A stretch of DNA of 64,000 bases. Source: Apiospora phragmitis (Eukaryota > Ascomycota > Sordariomycetes > Amphisphaeriales > Apiosporaceae). The position numbers and the translations under genes are program-made. Shown one piece after another: positions 23,878 through 34,738 of this stretch. Numbering within the stretch: position 1 is the first letter of the stretch; every line of letters starts with the position of its first letter. The notes beneath the pieces are model-generated. The model had not been told where the DNA came from. It made no database searches and saw only the letters and a list, made by a program, of their open reading frames with translations. Location: the NCBI GenBank assembly GCA_038363925.1, contig JAQQWL010000005.1, forward strand, positions 868,001 through 932,000, written 5' to 3'.

Positions 23878-26596
23878 ATGAACACATACAATCATTGGGA
23901 TAACCACCTACAATCCAGTATTATGACTGGAGTTATGTCAGAGCCTCAAGTTACGCCTCTTGTTCGTAATTTCAGCCTTGGCCTCGATGGTGGCGATGAA
24001 TCTTTGCCAGTCACCCAGGCTCTCAATCACGTGGCAAGGGAGGCTACTGAGAATGAATCAAAGAAACTTTCAGAGGCTCGCAACTTTCGACAGTGGCTGG
24101 AGTTCAAACATCCATCTAAGTATCACCTTCACCAACCACCCTGCAAAGGAGTCAACGATACGGCAGAAGCTAATTGGTCGCAAGCGATGACGATACGCGC
24201 AGTTTGCAAAAACAGTGCAAAAAGGTCGCCGAGATCTGGGCTGAATTCGGGCATCGGTTCCCCGGCGTCTCAAGAGGCAAAGCTTTTCCTTCCGTCGGGG
24301 CTCTGTTCGAAGCTGTGGATGTAGCCGCATCCGAGCTCAACCAGAAAAGGCTCGGGGCTCGAGGAAAGTGTCTGGATGGGTTCCAAAGCTTTGTTGGGAT
24401 CCTAAATGACCACTCATATTTGTTCTCCATCGTCCCCGACAATGACAAGTACCTAAGCCTCGTCACTGGTGTGCTCACCTCCATCGCTAAGGTACCTCTC
24501 CTATGCCTCGGACCGAACTAGGGACTGACAACTCGAGTAGGTCTCTATGAATCGCAAGACTATCACCGATGCATTCAACTCGGAGCTCGAAGAGACGAGA
24601 AGAGCTCGTCGATGTGCCTAAGATATGCGATGTCGGGGGCCGGACTCAGATGATGCCTCGCGTCGTCAAACTGTATACCCACATCTTCAAATTCTTGAAC
24701 GAGGCCATGTGCTTGTATCAGTCCAAGAGCAAGCGGGTCAAGGCGTACCTCAACGATAAATATTACCCCAATAACTTCCAGCCGCTGACGGCCAACATCC
24801 GCAAAGCCATCGCTAACATCCGCCACGGGGCCGATTTGATCACTCAGCAGAGAGTTGGCTACCTTGTCGACAGGGTTGACCACAGCCGAGATCTTAGGAT
24901 TGCAGCAGACGGAATTCGAAACGAGGCCCCAGTCGCGGTCGAAGCAAGGAACCAATTGGTTCTTGAAAGTTTCAACAATATTGGCAAAAGCTCGACGGAG
25001 ACTTTATGTGCAGTTGGAGAACAATTCTTCTATGGTGTGTATCAAGCTTTCGAATCACAAAACACTATATTGCCTACTAAATCCATACAGATCAAGAGCA
25101 GAAGGCACAGCTTGATTCCAGATTAGCGGAGTCCAGAGAGGCACAACTAGAGAGTGAACAACTCTCCAATGGTAGGTTTACAGACTGTAGGCTTCCCAAC
25201 CAAAAACTAGCTGACCAAAGAAACAGACGACGAATCTGCAATTAGCAACAGCAACTGGATCTCACGTACCAATCTTCGTCGACAGGCCGACATTGTACTA
25301 ACCAAGTTCACCGATGACGGCCGAGAAGAGCTCAAGAATATACTAAGAGGCAATTCCTCACCCATGATCCCACAAGAGGTATCAATAAGCATCCAGTCGT
25401 GGATCCAAAACAAGACCTCGCAGCTTCTCTGGGTCGAGGGACCCGTCATGACAGACACTGGCTCAGGCTTGCCGCTCACGGCCCTGAGGATCTACGAAGT
25501 CACCATGCAAGCCGAGATACCTTGCGTGTCTTTCTTCTGCAAGAGCAGATACGGTTTCATGTCGGCGAACTCTACGACGTCTGGCTCAACCCTCATGGCG
25601 CTGCTTTACACCGTTGCGGATCAACTCATCAACCTTTTACCCTCAACCTTCGAGTCAGCGTCCAAAATCAGCCTGGACACTATTGATACCAGTGCTTCGG
25701 AGATCAACGCGACAGCATTAGCAGCGCTAGACGTGATTGAGGAGTTGCTTCTGTACGCTCCGCCGACAGTGACATTTATCATTGACGGACTAGAGCTTGT
25801 GAACAATACGACGGAGCTCCCGCATCTGCGAAGATTTATCGAGTTGTTGAGAACCGCGAGTGGCAGTGAGAAGGTCTTCAAGATCCTCCTAACAACCAAC
25901 GGGAACTCCAGAGCTCTGGGGAAAGCCATACACTTCAACTCCATGCATCGTTGGTACAAGCAGTCGCGGGTCTGTTATGCCTACCTCGAAGATGTCCACG
26001 TCTACGATGATACCTGTGACTGCAGGTGGTTACGACGTGGTTGGAAACTACAGGAGCTCATAGCACCTTTGGAGGTCTTGTTCTTCAATAAGAATCGGGA
26101 ACTTTTCGGTAAAAGGACAGACCTCGGCCAGATGCTCGAGCAGGTTACCGGCATCGACCACAAATTCCTACGTGGCGTTTCCCTAGACGAGGCTACCGTC
26201 GCCGCCAGAATGTCTTGGGTTTCTCGGAGAAGCACTACAAGAACAGAAGATGCTGGTTACTGTCTCCTTGGGATGTTCGATATCAACATGCCATTGATGT
26301 ACGGCGAAGGAGATAAGGCCTTCAGGCGCCTTCAAGAGGAAATTATAAGGCTGAACCCAGAAGACCATACGCTGTATGCTTGGGGCCACCCTGTGGATGT
26401 TCATCTTGACGAGCTCAGAGATTCCACCATCGATATCCCTGCTTTGAAACCATCAATGGCCGATGGTGCTCCTGCAACGCAACTGCACGGGCTTCTGGCA
26501 GCCTCACCCAAAGACTTTGTTTACTCCCGAGACGTCATTAGTTCGCCTATGTCTAGTGTATATCGACATATTTTTGGTAGAGATGAGGCCCGTTGA
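23878..26596 (+). pseudogene. Chimera of DUF7708-type STAND-like protein and HET-domain C-terminal part
   Basis: The N-terminal portion has the blocks ATENESKKLSEARNFRQWLE, ILNDHSYLFSIVPDNDKYLS, YTHIFKFLNEAM, LLWVEGPVMTDTGSGL, FFCKSRYGF, IIDGLELV and LLTTNGNSRALG. I recognise these as a fungal DUF7708 family with a degenerate P-loop-like core. At about 25935-25945 the same open frame passes directly into a HET domain beginning mid-domain (FNSMHRWYKQSRVCYAYLED), then RGWKLQELIAPLEVLFF, MSWVSRRSTTRTEDAGYCLLG and MPLMYGEGDKAFRRLQEEI. Introns at 24492-24540, 25035-25090 and 25172-25226 are clean. One-base shifts break the frame near 24187 and near 24590, and another probable shift near 26575 truncates the HET tail. 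The N-terminal start (23878 or 23923) is uncertain. HET proteins trigger incompatibility cell death in fungi. This copy lacks the first half of the domain and is unlikely to act. Confidence 0.7.
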
Positions 26597-26757
26597 GATA
26601 TCGCCTCCTACCATCATCGGCCAAGCTATTCGCATTGGTTTGTTCTGTGTCAAAAAGCTGATTTTATTAAATGGGCTTTCGTACGTACGTACAAGTGGGG
26701 GTTCAAGTGGTGCTGTATTGCTATATTCTATTGTTTATGCTTATTTATAGTGCTAAT

Positions 26758-26872
26758 TACGAGGGGTATCGTATGCCCCTCTTAATAAAATAGAAAAGGG
26801 GTTCGTACGCGTAGGTACGTAGCACCCCTTTTAGAGCAATATGAACAGCTTTAGTTCTAGCTGTTCTAATAA
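26758..26872. repeat. Three consecutive short hairpins
   Basis: Three inverted repeats follow one another: GAGGGG with CCCCTC (from about 26760), AAAAGGGG with CCCCTTTT (from about 26793) and GAACAGCT with AGCTGTTC (26845-26868). All have loops under 25 bases. They lie between the decayed HET tail and the first base of the family-4 transposon. They could be the ends of a small non-autonomous element or structured RNA, and neither is shown. Confidence 0.5.
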
Positions 26873-27740
26873 ATTTAATATACTTTATAAGCGAGCTGCG
26901 TACTTTTTATTATTAAGCTTTATAAGTTATAAATTAATTTAATTATAACGCTTAGAATTAATTAAATATATTAATAATTATTATTTTTAAAGGTTTTTAT
27001 ATTTATTTTAATAAGTGCGCGTATTATACCTAGGTTTTTTATAAATTTTATAGCGTTATAAGCGTGTTTTAAACGTCCTCGTATAATTACTTTTTCGATG
27101 CGATTCGTTTTATAACTATTTATTAATATCTTTTTAAAACTATAGGTCTTTTTTAGCTTATATATAAAGTAATCTTTTATTTTATAGCCGTTTTTTTTTT
27201 CGTACGGCGGCGCTAGCTAAATATTTTATTTACTTTTTAAAAAAGTAATTCGGTATATAATTTACGTTATAACTTTTACGATCTAGTTAAAGCTAATTAA
27301 AATAAATATCGAAAAGTTATTTTAATATTATACGATACGGTTTCGAACGTATTCGGTTTAAGATTAAGTTTTAATCGAATTATTTAAAGTTTTTAATTTT
27401 TAAAGGATAAATAAGTTAAAAAACGTCCCCGGAGGTATTAAAGTGCGTAGTTTTATATTTAATTATAAAATAATTTATTCCGGATTATATAAAACGAGTC
27501 CTATTTTTTAAAAGTTTTTTTATATATTCGAAACGATAAAAGTCGCTTAGAACGCTTTTAAAAACGCTGGTAGGAAGTCTTCCTTAGAAATATAAGTAAT
27601 ATACGCCCGTATAAAACCTTTAACTTTTTTCCCGTACGCCCTTTTTAATATACGAAAATAGCCGATATTAAAAGGTTAGAGCTTATGCGACGAATAAGAA
27701 AATATATAGAATATAATAATCGAGTTTTTTTTTCGTAATA

Positions 27741-29603
27741 AGCTAGCTGACGGTGCTACGGTTACCTCATACAACGGCGACCTTAAAAACTAATAATAAT
27801 ACTACATAATAATAATACGAATAATTTAATTAAAAATTGATATAAAATCTTAAAAACACCGTTTTAGTCTCGAAACGCTTTTATAACACTCTTAATCTTA
27901 AATTTAAAGTTAGATTTAATTATAACGGCTTTCGGCGCCGACGATAAAAGAGTAACAGCTTAAGGTTTTAATATAACGCTATTTATTTCCTTTTTAATTA
28001 TTATAGCATCTCGTATACGCGTAGACTTTTAATTAAGGTTAAATATTACTTTTTTTTTTTACCTGTTTCTCTTTTTAAATTACTTTTTAAAAATAACTTC
28101 TCGTACTCTAATTAACCGATCTAGCCGTTTAAAATATCTAGACTCTTTTAAAACTTCTGGAATAAAACCCGGCGCGTCGCGCTATTAAAAATAATATTAT
28201 TACTACTAAGCGTATCTATTAACTCTTTAATTTAACGACTAATTATAAATATTAATAACGCTATAAAGGAGAATTATCTATTAAAAACGTCGAGGGGAGG
28301 CTTAAATAGTCCTACTTTTACTTAGTTTTTTATCCTTTAGTTCTAGCTATTAAAAGGCTTATTAATATTACGAAAAAATATACTAATTACGGCCTAGCCG
28401 CCAGCTATTATATACGGCTAAAAGGTAAACTTTTTAATTAGTTTATAATATCGGAGGAAATCCCTTTTATTTATATTTATATTATTAAGCCCTATATAGT
28501 ATAGGGTTATTTTTTAATAATAAATATTTTTTAATATATTAAAAAAAATTAAAATCTAAAGGTTATAATAAATACGACGAGTATACCGGAAAGAAGAAAA
28601 GTTATATTTTATACTTTAAACACGTTATAATAAAGTCCTCGTTTTTAAGCTTTATATAAGGGATAAAGACCTCATTTAGCTACATTAGGGCCAGCTCTTT
28701 ATTAGTCCAGCCTTTAAGGGATGCCGTAAAGACTTAATCCTCTATAATATCCGTTAGCGAGTCCTCCTCCTCCGGAAATTATTACTACTAGACCTATTAG
28801 CCTTTAAATATAATAAAAAGAGGTAAGGCTCAGCTTAAAGCGTTATTATATTCGACCGTAAAAGCTTATTTTCGGTTAAAAAAGTTTATAACTAGTATTT
28901 TTTTTATTTTAATAAATTTAATAATTATTATATTCGTTTTATAGCTAAGCTAGTTACCGATCTCGTCGATATTAAACCGAAACTCCGGAGGGATCGATTT
29001 TAAAATAAAATTATTAAGCCGCTCGAAAAACGCGATAATTTTTTTTACGAAAGTTATATTAAGTTTTAAAAAATTTATCCTTTTAAAAAAAATAATACTA
29101 ATAAATAAATAGCGAGTAATAAATCTTTTAACTTAATACTTACCGAGTATTATATTAATCTCGTTAACTTAAAAAATTCGTTAAGCGAATATCCGGAAAA
29201 TAACGTACGCCGGTAAACAGCCTACATTATATTACATAAGGTACTAAGTTACGATTTAAAACTCTTCCGTTATTATTAAGGCTTAAAAGGATTTATTTCG
29301 TTATTTTATAGTTTTATAACCGTGAATCCGAGCCCTTAAAATTATTTTAAGAATATTATACTTCTCGGCGGCTTATTCTATTAACGAGCTATTTATAATA
29401 TTTTAAATCGCGCGTTATAATACTAACTCGTTAAGTTTATAGCTTATCGAAAAAAGGAAAAGAAAAAAAAGATAGTATTATTTAATTAATTATAAATTAA
29501 AAACTAACTAGTTTATATACTAATTTATATGTAGTACTGTCAGGGGCTATTTAAATTTAGGGGTCGCCGTTGTATAAGGTGACCGTAGCACCGTCAGCTA
29601 GCT
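27741..29603. mobile_element. Family-3 DNA transposon, second copy, nested in family-4 element
   Basis: Left end AGCTAGCTGACGGTGCTACG and right end CGTAGCACCGTCAGCTAGCT, flanked by TA at 27739-27740 and 29604-29605. It is homologous throughout to 7254-9174 but 58 bases shorter because of a deletion near 28640. The family-4 sequence at 40367-41815, read in reverse complement near 41207, passes straight through the corresponding TA, so the empty site is preserved. RIP-mutated, no open frame. Confidence 0.85.
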
Positions 29604-30001
29604 TAGAGCTCGAAAGCTATCGAGTAGTAGCTTTTATAGCCGTTTAAGACTAAGAGGCGATAAAGATCTTTTATACGAGACCTAGTATATTAATTAAAGT
29701 ATTAAATTTAGTCCTCGCTTTTTTTATTCGTGGTTTAATTATTTTTAATAGCTACGATTACTTAATCCTTTAATAATAGGCTGTTTTTATATTAAGAAAA
29801 GAGGTGCGTTTTCTCGGTAAAAATAATATACGAAGGGATGGCGTAACCGTTTAATTCGACGCCTTAAATAATTATAACTTATTCTCGGTTTTTTTATTAT
29901 ATTACTTTAAGCTTTCCGCGTTAATCGAAGGTGATTATAATTATTTCGAACGAGATTTAGTTTATAAGAAACCCGGTTTTATTAAAGTTGTATATATTCT
30001 C

Positions 30002-30077
30002 TTTTTATATTTTATACCTATTAATTATATTTTATACCTATTAATTATATTTTATACCTATTAATTATATTTTATAC
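30002..30077. repeat. 20-bp tandem repeat inside the family-4 element
   Basis: The unit TTTATACCTATTAATTATAT repeats about 3.5 times with no visible mismatches. The homologous position in the copies at 40367-43497 has the segment once. The identity of the units suggests expansion after most RIP mutation had occurred. Confidence 0.8.
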
Positions 30078-30587
30078 GAAAGTAAATTACGCGCGATACG
30101 CGTTAAGATTTTTATAAAGGATTTTTTAATAATCGATTTTTTAGTTAAAACGCGTCCGGAGGTCTAGTTATTATCGTATAAAGTTAAAGGCTTAATTAAT
30201 GCCGACGCGTTTCGCGTTATATAAGCTAAGTAATCAATTCGCTATATTTTTTATATTACTTAGCCGAAAAAAAAACGATCGCGTATTTAGATTAATAATG
30301 TATCGAATAATTAATTCCTTTTTAAAATTAAAAAACTTTCGAAAGTTTATAGAAATTTTAAATTATAATCGAATTCCGCGTTATTAGCTATATAATATTA
30401 ATTTTAAAATATAATATATCGCTATAGCTTTTTATATACTTAATTTCGAGTTATTTTAAAGCGTTTAAAGCGTTAAATTAAACCTTTTTTCTTTTTTCTT
30501 CATTTTTTAATTTTATGCTTATTAAAGGAGAAAAGTTAGTATAAAGTTAATTATAGGAAAGTTAATTAAAAGTGCGCAGCTCGCTTA

Positions 30588-32158
30588 TGTGCGCAGCTCG
30601 CTTGGGGGTACGTTATCCTTATTAGCTAAGCTCTTTACCCATTATACAAGGAAGGCCAGCGACTGTGGTATGGATATTCTGCGATGCCCCTGTTGCTACA
30701 AAAGGATGGCATATTTACTACCTATTAACCCTTCCTTGCTGGCGTTCGCGAAGATACACTACTTGTACAGTGGCAAGAACACGCCATCTGCTCCGGGTGA
30801 AATTACCAGATACTGCACTATCAGTTCATGGGCTACTGAGTCAAAGGAATCTTGAGACATTTGACGTTTTACCTGTCAAGCAATCGCTCAATCAGAACTC
30901 CGTTGTGATAACCTCACTTTCGTATCCTGGCAAACCAGAAGGCCAGAAGGCCCTCAGCGTTTATCCACTTCTCGCTCAGGAGGTGGACTACCGCACTTTC
31001 ACTGCCCACTCCTTGTTTGACTTGAGTATCAGTATTGAGAAGGCAGGATCGGAAGGGCATGACCATACTTAGGTTAACAAACGAAACCCTCGCGGTGGAA
31101 GGATATACCTGGGCGACCGACATGGAGGAGGTGGATGCGTTTGGCCAAAAAAGCAAGCGGCTCACCACGTAGTTTGTACCCGAATGGAGTATGGAAAACC
31201 ATCATACTTTTACCACGATGAAAATCGTGGGCAGAGGTTTCAATGTTGGAAATGGTCATGTATGGGCTGTAGATGTATCGCTACACGACCCCTTTCCGTA
31301 ATCTGTTGCCACCACCACACTATACTCTTTTCGACGGACTAACTGAGGTTGTGCGCTCGTAGTCTTTCCAAGTGTAAAGCTGAGTAGGAAATTTGCGTCA
31401 ACCTTGTGCGCGGCTGTGGGTTGATGCGGTGGCCGAACCCGATGTTTTGTTAGTCGGGGGACGAATTGGGCTTATACCCTGACTAAAGGGTGTCGCCCCG
31501 CCATCAGTACATTTACTGCGCTGTTAATAAAAATTCAGACAACGACACGTACGATCGGATTCTAGCGGCCGGGTACTTGGTATTACAACGCTCTCCCCTC
31601 GTCTCAACTACTCCGCACCGACTTTGGCGGAGTTTTGGGCTTGACAAGCCCGGGCTGTGCCAAGAAACCTGGGCGCAATCTGGGATCAATTGGAGAAACC
31701 TCTTCCCCGCATCATTGGGTTATGGGGTCTTGCGGCTGAAGATCCTTGTATAGGGTGGTTTTCACCCGATGATCGGTACGTTCACCGTGCTCAGGTCTTG
31801 GGTCTCGGCTGAGGGAGACCTTGGCAGGCGCTTTCGCACTTTAGCCGGAGCAGGGGCGCATGGATTTACCCGTACCAAGACGTCGGGGCCACAGCCGATA
31901 TTCCTAGCTCTGTCTACCTTGTCACTTGTCTTCGTGGAAGATGGGTGACTGTGATTGGTCAATGGCCCTAGTCAACATGAGATTCCCCGGAAACGCGAGT
32001 TCGCGCACCCGAACTGCACCACTACGACGTTTTCCTCAGACCCCAATTGCGGGGATCCAGTATAAAAGAAACCGGCTTATAAGTAGAACGGGTCCTGCAT
32101 GGCCTTGTAGCATGTTTCTCAGGGCCTTGCTATCCATGTCCACAGAGAGCTCGCGACC
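30588..32158. other. Region without a supported gene; possible decayed gene tail
   Basis: Composition is normal. A plus-strand frame at 30665-31072 has some protein-like character but no domain I can name. It could be downstream debris of the HET part of the chimeric gene ending near 26600, displaced by the family-4 insertion, but alignment would be needed. The last 200 bases should hold the promoter of the xylanase gene, and a TATA-like TATAAAAG is at 32061-32068, about 90 bp upstream of its ATG. Confidence 0.35.
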
Positions 32159-33431
32159 ATGTACGGCCCGTTGATTTTACTGGCAGCGCTGCTGCCCTTC
32201 ACCTCGGCTCAACTCGACGCGTACGCCAAGAAAGCTGGGCTCAAATACTTTGGTGCGGCAACGGACTCGCCTGGGCAGCGCGAGAGAGCTGGTCTGGAGG
32301 CATCCTATGAGCAGTACGATGCGATTCTGAGAGACGGTAACGAGTTTGGCTCGACAACCCCGACCAACGGGCAAAAGGTTTGTCAGACACTCGCAAGCCT
32401 AAAGCCAAAGCGGGTCATTCCTGGATCCTTTGTTAACATTATCACCCTAGTGGCTATTCACCGAGCCCGAGCAAGGCGTCTTCAACTTCACCGAAGGCGA
32501 CATCGTCACCTCCATCGCGCAAGAGCAAGGATTGATCCAGCGCTGCCACGCCCTCGTGTGGCACAGCCAGCTAGCCCCATGGGTGGAGGCTGCGTCGGCC
32601 GACTGGACGCCCGAGACCCTGAGCGCCGTCATCGTGGCGCACGTGACCAACGTCATGGAGCACTACCGCGGCCGGTGCTACGCGTGGGACGTGGTCAATG
32701 AGGCGCTCGACGAGGACGGCGGCTATTGCGATTCCATCTTCTACCGCGTGCTGGGTGCGGACTTCATCAAGCTCGCGTTCCGGACAGCGGCGGTGGTCGA
32801 GCCGGGCGTCAAGCTTTACTACAATTATTACAATATCGAGAAGCCCTCGCCCAAGAGCGATGGCGTCCTGCGCATCGTCCGTATGCTCCAGGAGGACGGG
32901 ATCAAGATCGACGGCGTCGGGTTTCAGGGCCACTTCGTTGCGTCGCGGCCTCCGACTCTGGACGAGCAGATCGCGGCCATTGATGCGTACGGTGCGCTCG
33001 GGGTTGAGGTCGCATACACGGAGCTCGATGTGAGGCAGACGACACCGGTCAATGAGACAAGTCTAGAATGGCAAGCCAATGCCTACGCAGATGTAAGTTG
33101 GCCCCCGAGTTTCAACTGTCACTAAAGGTCTTTAAAGGAGCCATGGAACTGACTTTGGGGTCGCCCTTTCCCCACATCACAGGCTGTTGGTGCTTGTGTG
33201 CAGGCGAAAGCCTGCATTGGTGTCACCATCTGGGACTTCTACGACCCCTTCAGCTGGGTTCCGTACACCTTCCCTGGCGAGGATGCCGCGCTGTTGTGGT
33301 TCGAGGACTTCGCTAAACACCCGGCCTATGATGCCATTATTGACGCTCTGAAGAATGGCACGGCATCCCCCTGCAAGCGCAAGAAGCGTCGGCGAGCGCA
33401 GATGGCTGCTAGAAGGGCTAAGCTGCAGTAA
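32159..33431 (+). CDS. Secreted GH10 endo-1,4-beta-xylanase
   Basis: Three exons, 32159-32377, 32451-33092 and 33183-33431, join in phase across 73 and 90 bp GT-AG introns to give 369 residues. A signal peptide (MYGPLILLAALLPFTSA) precedes the catalytic barrel. GH10 signatures are present in order: ALVWHSQLAPWV, WDVVNEALDE with the acid/base Glu near residue 157, and AYTELDVRQ with the nucleophile Glu near residue 264, then GVTIWDFYDPFSW. The enzyme would cut internal beta-1,4 links of xylan in plant cell walls, outside the cell. No cellulose-binding module is present. The C-terminus is an unusual very basic tail (CKRKKRRRAQMAARR). No stops or frameshifts are seen, in contrast to most neighbours, so it is probably functional. 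Confidence 0.9.
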
Positions 33432-33903
33432 TGAGACTGTGGAACAGCAAGACAAATAGCTAACAAACGACTCGAGCCAATCTAGGTTCGATTTATGTTA
33501 AACTGCTGGTTTCTATGAATGATATGTCATCATATACCAGTAAGACGATGTCATCAGCCGTGACCTTATCTGTTCTACTAGTGCTACGCCCAACCATCTT
33601 CACAACTTGTAGCCTTTAAGTTGTTCAGTCTGAGTCTTTCGTTTCTTCCCGGCTAAACTAGAATTAAAGCGTCGGAACTTGAAAGAGGGATATTGCCAAC
33701 TAAGGACTTCTTGACTCAGGCGTGCTTGTTCTCCAGATGGACCAGACTGAGTACCTCAGGTGACACCTCAGGCTCGCCAATGGTGACGTTGGATATGGTT
33801 GCCTGTTTGAATAGCTCAGACCATTTCCATAAGAGGCCTTATGTTTGGTTTGATACTGATCCGCATCTAGCTAAACCCATCACTTCACATCAGAGCGGGT
33901 AGC

Positions 33904-34431
33904 ATGAGCGTGAGCATGGACATATCGACGCTCCTTGCGCTCCCTGGCGACCTTCAGAATAAAATATTTCTTCAACACTGCGATGGCCTGGACCGAGTAG
34001 CTCTCCGCAACACGTGCCGCCATCTAAGCGAGATTCTCCCGCAGCCCGAATGGCGTGAGCTCCTTGAGGCCGAGTTCAACGAGCCCGGCGCTGTTCAGCG
34101 TTTCATTCGTCGCCTATTGTCAACGTCTAAGTATTTCACGTGGAGCAGCATTCCCAGGCTACAATATGCCAAGTGCGAAGGGAGCCAAACATGGCTGCGA
34201 CTCATCAGCACGGCTCTGCTTGGATTGCGGTGTCGAGGAACGTTGCAAAGTCTGCCGACAAATAAAGACCGAGGGACCCTCGTCACCATCATCACCAGGG
34301 GACGGCCTCTCTACGGCATACGCTACAGATTCGGCGATTTCGACTGGGCCCCCCTCTCCCACTGGCCGGAGCTACCGGAAACACTACAGCGATTGCTGAG
34401 CGCCCACACAGAAGTGATGTGGTCGCGATGA
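33904..34431 (+). pseudogene. F-box-like protein, probable frameshift
   Basis: The N-terminus (LLALPGDLQNKIFLQHCDGL, RVALRNTCRHLSEILPQP) is a fungal F-box, which would link to Skp1 in an SCF ubiquitin ligase. In this family the F-box is followed by Cys pairs. Here the expected HGCDSSARLCLDCGVE and CKVCRQ segment appears in another frame (positions about 34160-34260). The open frame itself reads unrelated sequence there. A one-base change between about 34130 and 34165 therefore seems likely. The annotated frame would still encode 175 residues with an intact F-box. Confidence 0.6.
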
Positions 34432-34738
34432 AGAGCAGCGGTAGGAACGGTGGTTGCGCGAGGACAGAGCTCGACGGGCGACGAAAGCTTCGAAGGAAAT
34501 GCTGATTGAGCTGTTGAGACCTATTGCTCCAGACACCACGATACACTGAATGATGTGAGGTACTACTCGGACCGGGAACACATTTATCAACCGAGTTAGT
34601 AGAGATATGGTTTCTCCTACATGAATCGCTAGTCGTATCAGTAATGGCCATCAAAGCTATTGGGAACTGTCGGAATAATGGAGCTGAAGAGTAAGTTTCA
34701 CGCTTTGTCAAGCATGGCATCCAAAACTCCTTTCACCA

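Larger units (their letters stand above)
26890..30585 (+). mobile_element. Family-4 TA-inserting DNA transposon with a nested family-3 copy
   Basis: The left end AGCGAGCTGCGTACTTTTTA and right end TAAAAGTGCGCAGCTCGCT are inverted copies, and TA flanks both sides (26888-26889, 30586-30587). Without the nested family-3 element (27741-29603) the length is about 1.83 kb. Related sequence appears in inverted orientation at 40367-43497. RIP has removed most coding capacity. Short frames remain, for example 30199-30387, and its counterpart on the minus strand at 42141-42404 in another copy, which look like pieces of one protein I do not recognise. A 15-base copy of the right end (GTGCGCAGCTCGCTT) recurs immediately outside the element. 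Confidence 0.75.

Noticed and set aside
30665..31072. 135-residue plus-strand frame as a gene
   Set aside because: No domain or start context. Overlapping frames look equally random. It may be debris of a decayed gene.
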